Source: Ooceraea biroi
Lineage: Eukaryota; Arthropoda; Insecta; Hymenoptera; Formicidae
NCBI RefSeq assembly: GCF_003672135.1
Contig: NC_039515.1
Span: 1,178,001-1,242,000, forward strand
DNA length: 64,000 nt
Reading direction: 5' to 3'
The translations under genes and the position numbers were made by a program. This document shows, piece by piece, positions 23,594 to 33,792 of this stretch. The first letter of the stretch is position 1, and every line of letters begins with the position of its first letter. A model generated the notes under the pieces. The model ran no database searches. It saw nothing but the letters and a program-made list of their open reading frames with translations, and had not been told where the DNA came from.

Positions 23594-26500
23594 CTACCGT
23601 TCATCCGTCATTTCCGGCCAGACTTGTTTCTCGATCCACTCCAGATAGGAATGTATCGCCGTGTAAACTCCCGGTATAGGTCCCCCACAAGCCTGGCCAA
23701 ACGCCGTGATACCCACGATGGTTTGATTCGCTCCGGAGAGCATCAGCAATGGTCCACCGCTGTCTCCATGACAAGCGTCCGCCCTCCTCGTCTCGTTGGT
23801 ATCCAGCATGCAGAGCATGCTCTCGTCTAAACCACTAGGCAATTGGTTGAAGTCCTTGAACGACTTGCCGCATGTTTCCCTATCTACGAGGCTGCAAATC
23901 AGAGCACGATTATAGCTACAGAGAAACGATACACTGAAAAAAGATCTGGTTGCATTAATTAGAAATCTGGTAGGTTCAACCAGTCTGTCTGTTGGAAAAT
24001 GGACGAATCAGAATTCCTTTAGGAATTACCAGATTATAGTACAGTCTATCAAACGTTCTACTTATAAAATATCCAGTCCTATCGTGATAACTAAAAATTC
24101 TGCTTGGTTTAACCAAAATGCATTCTATCATATACGTCATTTACATCTTGTTGGTACAATCAAACCATTCTCCTCAGTGTAGGAATGTTCCCATACTTGG
24201 TCCCAAGTATGGTACTTACCTGAGACTCGGTGTCTTCATCAGCCTCACCGTGCTCTCTTCAGCGAAGGTGGTAGCACCCCAACCGATCACGACCAGTGAT
24301 ATGTTCGGCGTAATGTCCATGCTGGTCAGAGATTTGGTTTGCATGCAGATGGGTCTCACGTTATTGTCCATACGCACGGGTTTCCTCAACTTAAGAATGG
24401 CCACGTCGTTGTAATTGACGCTGCGCTTGTATCGCGGATGCGTTATCACGTTGCTTATGGGGATTCGCTGGGCATCCCCAACACTCCTCAAATCTTCGCT
24501 ACCGACTCTCACCTGAAAGAATCAGTGTGTAATCCGACTTTAGGAGAGGCACGGGACGAGTGTCGCAACCTTGAACTTGGAACTCGCGCTTACCTCGACC
24601 GGCACTTTCTCCTGTATGTTATTCACGCAATGAGCAGCGGTCAGTACGTACTGCGAGGAGATTAAAGTGCCACCGCAATTGTATTTAATAGTCTCTGTAT
24701 TGTTGTCGTCGTCCTCGTCTTGGTTCTCGTACCCCAGAGCGACCATGTACGGGAATTCCCCGCGTTCGGCTTCCGTGCCACCGAATATATTGAACTGCAC
24801 TTTGTCTTCCTGCACTACTATTCTCGCATCCTCTTCACTTTCTCTCCTGATCTCGTTCTCGTATTGCCGACATGCTGAAAATTTGCCCGCGTTTCGTCGT
24901 TACCTTCCATCTTTTGAAGTACGTTCATTCTTAAACTTGGAAAGACCGAGAGTCATGACTGCGACTGTTACATCATCGCGCTCGTCTTCACCTCAAGGCC
25001 ATTTGTTATTTAAACGAATTCTCCGAAACGATCGTACGTCTCTTAATGAAGCGCGTTAAGAGAGTGATAAAACAGCTTTAAAACAACTGTCTGTGCAAAC
25101 GACGAAAAAGAATTCGGTCAGAATCGAGCATAATTACGTAATACGTAATTTTACGTATAATTTTGCGATAAGTTCAATCGCACAGTTTCTCGAATGTCTC
25201 TTCCTGGACATAGATAATATCAGCCGCGATCGGAAATTATGGTAGCGAGTCACAAAACCTGTTCGCAAGAATCTCGAGTAAAGACAATATGTTAATCGAT
25301 GGACGAACGAGTAGAGGCACCGTCGCAGAAATGTAATCGTCAGCTTCCCAATATCTTACATCAAAATGACAACAAGATTGTAACTCTTGAATTTTCTCGC
25401 GAGAAAAATTCATTCAGTGCTACATGTATGTAGAAATCATTTAGATGCGTTATTATTAGGTGTATGCAAAAGTCTTAGTCTTCTTTTCAGCGTTCTTTTA
25501 TTGCTATTTAAATTTCCAATAAATTTTCGCTCTTTTACGTTTTTGAAGAGTTGGCATCGAAATTTATAAAATGTCGTATGTCATGATTTAACGATAAACA
25601 TAACTTTGAAAAACAATCTTTACAATCAAACAATTAAACGCGATGAGCAGTGAAAAGCTATATATTTCCTTTCCGTATTCGTCAAACCATTTTGAACTTT
25701 GGCTAGAAAGTTTTTCCGCACGCGTATTCGCCAATTTGGCGCCTTCGGATTTTCACTTATTCCAATGGATGTAGTACTTTTTAATTGAATACTTTCGAGT
25801 ATTTTCGAGATATGGCTGAGATAGCAGAAAATCGTAAAAGACGAGGACAAAGATTTTGATAACTGAATTGTATTGCATTTATTATGCAGCTAAAAGCGAA
25901 ACGTGCAAAAACGGACTAAGCCTTTTGCATATACCTTATAGTCGAAGAAATCGTACCAATCTCGGCCGGTCGCAGGCCTATCTTGTGCGTGATGTTGAAC
26001 GGGCAACAGACGATTTCGGTAAAATTTTCGAAGCCACAACGCCCTTTCGAATCCGAGCTTCTTCTACCCTCTAACACTTCCTGTAATCTGGACGGACAGT
26101 CTTGTATCTTCTTGCATTCGCCCGTTTTGCCATCCTCCAGCTTGCAGTAACTGCCTTCTGCTTGAAACCGTCGGAATCCAGCTACATTATCAAGATTACA
26201 TCTGCTTTGCTCGCAAACGCGAGAGTTCAAGACTTGGAAAAACCCCGATTCGGGTCGTTGAAACTCGTCATTGAAATCAATGGACAGCCCGCAGAGTAGC
26301 GCGCGCGTATTTGATAATTAACAAGTCTGACCTGCAGCGTGCTTTTTTCCTCGTGAGATTATGCGCAATTTTTCAATGATAACATTCGCCTCCACGGGGA
26401 AAATTTGTCTAAACTAAAAAGTGAACTTGCACTTTTTAGTTTAGACAAATTTTCCCCGTGGGGGCGAATGTTATCATTGAAAAATTGCGCAAGTTGTAGA

Positions 26501-27673
26501 TCGGAAATTGCCACGCGCCGCGCGCGTCTCAACTGAAACAACGCTCTGTCTTCCTTTTTCCGTATAAAAAAATTAATTGCAATTGCGATTCAACGATAAC
26601 GTAGCGCTGGAAAATTACAAACACGCGACGACTTTCGTCGATCTCTCGCTTCGATCAATTATGTATGCAAATACTGTATAATAATCAATTACGTATGCAA
26701 ATATCGTCACGTGGGCATTAAATAGAGATTTGGTGGAAGCTGATAATATTCTAATAATCGCGGGGAAGAACACTTTATTCTTCGATTACAATTCCGCAAC
26801 CACGACACCGCAATCTTAGTTGGAATCAGGGAATATTATAATAATGTGGAATTTTGCAAACAGCACTCTATGCATCAGATATGCAATCTTGAATATTCAG
26901 CAATCAACTGTAATTCTGTGAATTTCGAATAGACAATCGACTTTGAGTGGCTTTTAAAATCTGTCATTAATGTTCAGATTGTCAGGCAGTGTTACGAGAT
27001 GTCCATTCTGACCTGTTATGAGCAAAACGGAAACAGGAAAAAAGAACATGACTCGACATGGGTTCATAGGGAATGTCAAATGTAAACGAGTGAAGTTCAT
27101 ACACATTATCGGGTAACTGACTGGACTGGAAATATGAATCATGCCATTTCTGACATAATGGGGAATACATTAACCGGAAAATAAAAAAACACTCGTATTA
27201 GCCGCGATAACGTATTAGCTCGAACTTTGTTTTATAACGCTTATCTGTACTCATGACTTGGAAACTGCGGCGTTAATAAAAACACTCTCGTCACGTTTTG
27301 CGAGATTTACATAAATTTCATTGAATTATTTATCATATTGCCCGCAGTGCATTAAAGAAATATATATACATATAATATTAATATTGTGATATGTAACATA
27401 TGTAAAATAATGATTAGTAAATGATATCTACAAATAGTGACAAATCTAAAAAGAAATAATAACAGATAATATTTTAAACAAAATCTTTCTAAGATACCAA
27501 ATGGTACTTTTAATTTAACGTATCTATTATTTTGATTGAAACAGAAAGAGGGAGGCAGGAGAGAAAGAGAAAAAAAATATCATACCATAAAGTTCATCTT
27601 GCATTAACAAGCAGAGTGTAAAAAAATTGGTTAAAAGGACAATTAAGATCGAAGAGGACAAGTTTGACTCCAT
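23594..27673 (-). CDS. CLIP-domain S1A serine protease (snake/persephone-like)
   Basis: Secreted zymogen of the kind that acts in haemolymph cascades (Toll, melanization). Five exons: 27586-27673, 25957-26232, 24594-24874, 24220-24512 and 23594-23891; 411 aa, all phases agree. Exon 1 is a signal peptide (MESNLSSSILIVLLTNFFTL). Exon 2 is a six-cysteine CLIP domain (YCKLEDGKTGECKKIQDC ... RCGF ... VCC). The protease domain has His in LTAAHC, Asp in YNDVAIL and Ser in CHGDSGGP; an Asp six residues before the Ser predicts trypsin-like specificity. The activation site reads VQFN-IFGG, with Asn where most CLIP proteases have Arg or Lys. Two extra cysteines (CEQSRC) precede the CLIP domain. Exact orthologue is not settled. 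Confidence 0.9.
25456..25941. mobile_element. Family A element, copy 7, in the protease gene
   Basis: Ends TTAGGTGTATGCAAAAGTCT and the complement finishing TTTTGCATATACCTTATA. Same interior as the dynein-intron copies, including the CGTATGTCATGATTTAACG site and the transposase remnant. Its right end lies about 15 nt from the donor of the CLIP exon. Confidence 0.75.
26362..26491. repeat. Near-perfect 62-bp inverted repeat with 6-nt loop
   Basis: Arms 26362-26423 and 26430-26491 differ at one base (T versus C) and are separated by AACTTG. It lies in the first intron of the protease gene. No TA or other obvious target duplication flanks it. Confidence 0.9.
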
Positions 27674-28808
27674 CTCGAACAATTGGTGATAATCTTGCAA
27701 TAATAACGCTAAAAAAGAAAAGTATATACATGAAACTTTGTGCAATGTTAGCAACATATTGTAATTAAACGTTACGTGACTAATATTCAAATTTCGAGTT
27801 TTAATTACATCTTAGTACACGATACTTGTTAACTCGTGAATTTACAGAAATCCGCAAACTAATAGATAAAATGGATAAAAAGCGAACTACAAATTCAGTT
27901 AAGGATAAAGATCCACACTTAATGTCAAAGCCTCTACGGTACTCTGTGATCGTAATTAGCAGACTTACTGAAACTTGTAATTTGCGGTCTATGATTCACT
28001 CTACCAATAGATCACTCGCTATTGTGTCCACATAAAAAACATCCGGCAATTTTATACGTGTCTCAGAATGGACGATAATATGAAAAGAAAACAGAAACAC
28101 TTTATGACGCACTGGCCGACCCGCGGCTCGAGACTGCTCGACACTCGACTGGACACCCGACTGACGGCTGACGCCACGCGATGCGAATGTGATACGGTAT
28201 AGTCATCATCACAGAAGCGGCAGAAATGGGTAGAAACTCTGACACCCGCACGGCAGCTTTGATCGTTGCATGCGACGTCAATTACGTCAATTATTGATTA
28301 CCCCGCGGATTATGCAATGTGTGATTATTCCTATCTTGTTTCTCCGATTTAACGTTTCCTCGTTTTCTTATTTGCTCTCTTTGCTTCTCTTTAATTACAC
28401 GAGTGAGAAACAGTATTTTTAAATAATAGCAGTATTTTATATAATAAAAAAAATTAAAGCCACTTTTATGTGATAGTGTAATGATTGAGACTTGCATCAT
28501 TTATTGATCAAATTCTAGCGCAAATATAACTGTAAATATTTCTGCTTGATGTAGAAATTCTTTGAATTACATTTCCTTTTGCATGTAACGTACATCTGTC
28601 CCAAGATCGTAATCTCTCTCTCCCCTCTCCCTCATGAAAACAAATCATGCTGAGATGTTAGGTGTAAGATGCATAACAGATGAATCAGGCTTGTTAATTA
28701 CAATTACAGTAATAAACAAAATATATATTATTTATTTACACATTATATCGCAATATATGTGAGATTAAAATTCTAAAAAGTCCTGGAAACATTTGATTGC
28801 ATAAAACG
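27674..28808. other. Intergenic: upstream of the protease, downstream of galla-1
   Basis: AT-rich DNA plus a GC-richer patch at 28100-28270 with repeated CTCGAC/CCGACTG words. No gene or clear element was recognised. The protease promoter should lie here. Confidence 0.5.
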
Positions 28809-29632
28809 CTAATAGTCCTCCTCTAATATACATTTCTCCACCAGTTCTCGCAAGTTTGGATTCTCCATTGCGGCCGCTATGCGTTCCTTGTCATTGATTT
28901 GCTTGTTAACTGCAATTCAACGTACACATTACAGGCACATCCAATTAAAAGCAAGCTGCACATTTTTCTCATTATCAGAAAAAGCGTACTTTCTTGTTCC
29001 GTGGAATGTGCACCCTTCTTGATGTAAATGTCCAATTTAAACGACGCTAACAAATGACGTTCCAGTTTAACACGAATGCACAGTCCTATAAGCGTCGCCA
29101 ACGAACAGTGCGGCACTGTGGGATTAAATTCTACCCGAATCACGGATGTGCCTCTGGGTGTGTCCTGGCAAATCTTTATGCAGTCTTCGTAAACGACATC
29201 CAGCTGTTCCAAGGTTTGCGGCTTCTCAGGGTCCTTAATCGTCCTCAGTAAATCTGGTAAACAAGAAAACTTATCAACCTGACAAGCCGATGAAGCCTGC
29301 AGCTGAACAATCGCGCTGGCATGATTGCTCCAACGATCGGTAGCGTCTTCTCAAACAAACAATTTATTCACGATGTCGTACCACTTTCCCGAAGATTGAA
29401 CATTCGTATCTCGCATGAACACACAAAACACACAAATAGAGCGCCACTTGCCGTAAACCGATTCCTTCAACTCGGTATCCGTCTTTAATGCCAGATCGCT
29501 GTGATTCCTTGCTATCGAGACATCCTCGGCGGTCCCCATGATCTCCTCCGGCAATATACCATCTTTTATCTTGCCGCCAATTGATAACTTCCGAAAAAAG
29601 GATATCATTATATACAATAAGGAAAATAACAT
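28809..29632 (-). CDS. galla-1: MIP18/CIAO2A-family protein (galla-1)
   Basis: Cytosolic iron-sulfur protein assembly factor of the DUF59/MIP18 family, which delivers clusters to target proteins with CIAO1-type partners. Exons 29452-29632, 28990-29253 and 28809-28909 give 181 aa in phase. The family core is strong: DLLRTIKDPEKPQTLEQL, then TVPHCSLATLIGLCIRVKL with the conserved cysteine, then NKQINDKERIAAAMENPNLR. The GLCIRVKL and KGAHSTEQE wording fits CIAO2A (galla-1) rather than CIAO2B (galla-2). Start is the ATG at 29632, the first in-frame one; the N-terminus is hydrophobic. Intron 1 has a GC donor. The gene is head to head with OGFOD3, the start codons 643 bp apart. Confidence 0.93.
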
Positions 29633-30275
29633 GAGTGCATGATCGTGAGTTACGTCATCTGTGTTCGCAGGCGAAAACGTCGACACCAGTTCAACGGCTG
29701 CCGAAGCAATGTCATCTAGTGGATTCCGAACATGAGAGTCGAGCTAGCCAATTCAAACAGACGGGAGCAGGAAATCTCTAGACACTCAGGCAGGCCAGCC
29801 ACCTTCAAGTGTCTGATGCCTCGTCTGATCTGTCTGTCGCATCCTCTTATACCGACTGAGCTTCCTGTCTGAACAGTCTGAATTTTCAATTTGTTATAAT
29901 ATACATATATTCAATTGATAATGCTTTTTAAAGAATAATACTTGCGTTAATGTGTTCGCATAGAAGGCTAATATAAAGATATATTTGAAAATAAGAAATT
30001 AATACTGCGTCGGTAAAACAGATTCCAGGAATCTTCGAACACTCGATCAAATCTGCAATTACCTTCAGTACAATTGCAACTGATCGATAATGTCAGAGCT
30101 CTTCAATTATCCCCAGGCATCAAGGAAGGTCACACCACTCCCGTACGCGGTTCTCTATGTTTATAATATTTTTAGTCTCTCGTCGATATTACGAGATTGT
30201 GTACACAGTTTGACGTTTGCATCTGACATGTGTGGAGAGTCAGATTGAAAAGTTAATAAACATTCGCTTAACGCA
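29633..30275. promoter_or_regulatory. Shared upstream region of galla-1 and OGFOD3
   Basis: 643 bp between two divergent start codons. It includes a stretch rich in GTCTGA/CAGGCAG words (about 29760-29885). No specific element is assigned; a bidirectional promoter is inferred from spacing alone. Confidence 0.4.
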
Positions 30276-32208
30276 ATGGTGCAAGACGCAAAGAGATCGA
30301 AGAAAAAAAGCGCACAAAAGGAAAATAAGATTCAAGAGGAGAACAAGGCGGAAAAGCCAATCAAGTCCGCCGAGTTGTAAGTAAACGCTTCATTCGTTGT
30401 GTGGCATGTTTAGAAATATTTCAAACACCAGTTCTACCTATGTGTCAAGCGGTTGAACATGTATTTGACATCTGATTAAACAAATGAAAGAGAACAAAAA
30501 CTACTACTGTGCTTTTAGTTGTTGTTTATTATAACTGGCTATTGATAGCTAATGTATAAAAGTGAATTAATTGATGAATCTTATATGTCTGATTAAATAG
30601 ATGAAAGAAGAAAAAATACCATGTTTTTAGTTGTAGTTCATTATATTAATTCATAATAATCATTATAACTGACTAATATCAATAGAGGCGAATTAATTAA
30701 CAAATCTGAGGTCTGATTAAATAAATGAAAGAAAAAATACTCTGCTTTTAGTCGTATTTCATTATAACTGATTATTGATGCCTATTGATGATGTATAAAG
30801 ATGAATTATGATTAACAAAGAATCTGATATCTGTTTTTTATTTTGTAGAAAATATGGACCCCTTGTAACTTTTCCATATCAAAGAGTATGGTCCAGATGC
30901 GTTCTGATACTCGGAGTACTGTTAATAGTTTGGTATAACACTAGGCAAGGCAAGGAAGTGTCCTTAGCGAAGCAGAGAGATGTACTGGTAAGTCGTACGC
31001 AGAATGTTGACTGCTCTGTGGATTATAAGGACGAGTTAGAGAAATATCCAGGCTGTGCACCGGAAACGTGTGGCAGAGTCGTTACTGACAAGCTGGCCTC
31101 AACGACAGAGGTAGACGTTTTACTAAAACTAGCGAGAAGTGGATTAGATTTGGGTGGACACGATGGCAGCGCAAGTATCTTGGATCTCCATTCGGGTGCT
31201 CTTAGCAAGGGTCAAGGATTTATCAATGTCTTTAAGCAGCCAGAGGCAAAGAAGATATTTAACAGCGTAGATCTAGCAATTTACAAGTACGAAGCTGGGA
31301 ATTCCAAAATCTGGAATACCTCTTAATCGTATGTTTGGTATCGTGTATTTGTGTGGATGTTAAATCGAAAGCATGAAAAAAGAAAAAGATTCTTCGCAGA
31401 TTTAGAATCTCAGATTCAGAAATGCTAGAACGTAATGGCTCAACAAATCGATATACCTCAATACGAGATTTAACATTTAAAGTACACGTCCAAAAACATG
31501 CGTATGTATTAAAGAGATCGTTCCAGATATGCGTACCATCTCGTATACCCGCTTTGCGAGTATCTGAAGGGGAAATTATTCAAGAGTAAAACTTAACTTG
31601 CAGAGTAGTCAAAATGAAAATACAGCACGCAGTAGCGCACAACTTTGGCGTAGACGTAAATAAGATCTACCTGACGAAACCAACGTTCTTCTCACGACTG
31701 ACCAACAAGTTGCCAAAGAGCGTACATGATGAATACTGGCATCCACATATCGATAAGGTTTGCTCTTCATGATTAGGAAGCCTTTCTTGACATACTTATA
31801 AAATAATCGAAGAAGATAAAGAGCTGAAATTAAAACTGTTTGTTCCAGGAGACGTACGAATCGTTTCATTATACCACTTTATTGTACCTGAATGATTACG
31901 ATAAGGATTTCGAAGGTGGCCGATTTATATTTATCAATAAGAATAACGTAAACACGACACTAGAACCGAGGAAAGGTAAGTGCAATTATCAGATAGAGGT
32001 CCACTCGTATGCGATGTTTAATGTTTTAACGTCTGTTATACGCAACGCGATATTTCCAGGGAGAGTATCAATCTTTACCTCGGGCAGCGAAAATCTACAT
32101 CTAGTCGAGAAAGTAACATCTGGCACCCGTTACGCTTTGACCGTGTCCTTCACGTGCGATCAAGGTGCTGCGATATCCGATCCGCATTTTACCGATACAT
32201 CGAGTTAA
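30276..32208 (+). CDS. OGFOD3: 2-oxoglutarate and iron-dependent oxygenase domain protein 3 (OGFOD3)
   Basis: Single-pass membrane protein with a prolyl-4-hydroxylase-like dioxygenase domain; substrate unknown for the family. Exons 30276-30376, 30849-31286, 31604-31757, 31849-31975 and 32060-32208 sum to 322 aa in phase. The N-terminus is lysine-rich and cytosolic-looking (KRSKKKSAQKEN), followed by a membrane segment (CVLILGVLLIVWY). The catalytic domain has the iron-ligand motif WHPHID, distal His in GSENLHLVEKV and the 2-oxoglutarate Arg in GTRYALTVSF. Landmarks LDLHSGALS and LTKPTFFSR are typical of OGFOD3. A polyadenylation signal AATAAA sits at 32395. Confidence 0.93.
30469..30835 (+). 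repeat. Three degenerate ~120-bp tandem units in OGFOD3 intron 1
   Basis: Units begin at about 30469, 30587 and 30710 with TCTGATTAAATAGATGAAAG-like sequence. Each carries a GCTTTTAGTTGTTGTT-like block and ATTATAACTG. The array runs almost to the splice acceptor at 30848. Confidence 0.6.
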
Positions 32209-33792
32209 AATGATATTTCTTCTACTGTGTTATTCGTGTCATTTATGCTGTCTTTATCAACATTAATCGTAAACATTTCCATTATGCATTTACGTGAAGT
32301 CATTTTTTACAAACATAAAGCAACGATAGCTTATTATATATATAATGTTAAATTTGTGTATCGAACAGTATTGTAACGGCGCGTATCAAGAAGGAATAAA
32401 CGATTGTTATTATTATCATATGTTGTCAATTATTTTTATTATTGTATACATATATTTCGTGAAAATAATAATTATCGATAGGTAATGTTTGGTAATGTAT
32501 TTATAACAAATTAGTACACTATCCTTGAAAATAAATTTGATCAAACAAATCGCTTGGAATGTAATTACAAGAGAAATTCGCATTACCTCTGTTAGCTGTT
32601 ACTTTGTAAAGCTAGCGCTAGTGCTAGTGAGCAAGAGGTAACATGTCAAACTCTTTCAATTAAATTTTACCAAAGATTAGACCTTGCTTTCGTTGCACTA
32701 AACTTGCAATTGCTAATGGACGAAACACAAAATAAATGTACAAACAGTGGCAAGAGCATATACGCAATAGTTTCAACAGTTGATATCTACCACGTAACAT
32801 TTTCATGCGGCAAGGTAGGAAACGTTAATTTAGAACCTATAGGTTTCAGTTTCGTTAATGTCTACATAATAATCGTACGTAAATAAGATGCTGCTAGCTG
32901 ATTCAAGACAGTGTTTTTGCGTTCGCAAACCGGAAGGCCCCAAATTATGTCGGCTACATGGGAAAATCAAAGCAGTTTATAAACGTCGTTTAACGTTTTA
33001 TATTCTAGAAGAAACAGCGTCCATAGCGTCTTGCGCCACTGACTGTACATATACACTAATTGTATACAGTATGCGATTGATTTTACGATACTTGGGAATA
33101 ATTTTTGTTATGGTTTACATTTTAATAACGTAATTACATTGAATACAACGCGTGAAAAAAATATGAAATATTAAAGCCAATAATTAAGAATCATGTTTTA
33201 ACGTTATTTACAATTTCATCGCAATATACTGCGATGGCAAGTACTAAAGGACTGTCTATCAGGCTAAAAGTAACGAGATCTGCCCACTTAAAACCAAAAT
33301 ATTAAATAGTAAGTGGAAAAAGGAAAGTAGAGCTGTAACCTATAAATATTATAGAATATATAATAATATGAATTAGACAGAGTTACAGATACGATAGCGC
33401 ACGAGTGATGGGTGTTTAATTTATCTGCTTTGGAAATCATCACAGAGACTTTTTGTGTGCGTTATAGCTTTAACACAATTTCCTAGATTAATTCCGCGTA
33501 ATTGAACAATTACACTAACGTGTGTCACTCAATTTCAATCAATGGTAACGTGCAGATACCATATTCTGGAATGAAATTTGCTCACTTGTGCGAATGCAGG
33601 AACTTCACATGACTCGTAATATTACGACTCGCGGATACAGTGAGACATTTGCAAAAAAATCAACTACTCCAAGGGAATTAGTCAAATTGCATTGCGGCAC
33701 TGCGTCATGCCGTCTCGGCATGCAGTCATTCTCGAATATAATGGAACTTTACGTGGATTTTAGAGTCAATCTGTCGAGACAACTATCGCTTT
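32209..33792. other. Convergent 3' region between OGFOD3 and FASN
   Basis: AT-rich DNA holding the two 3' untranslated regions. Small plus-strand ORFs (such as 32888-33133) have no recognisable features. Nothing else is supported. Confidence 0.5.

Noticed and set aside
26362..26491. microRNA precursor
   Set aside because: The stem is 62 bp and almost perfect, which does not fit animal pre-miRNA structure.
32888..33133. 81-aa plus-strand ORF between OGFOD3 and FASN
   Set aside because: Hydrophobic AT-rich translation without recognisable domain, homology or splice context.
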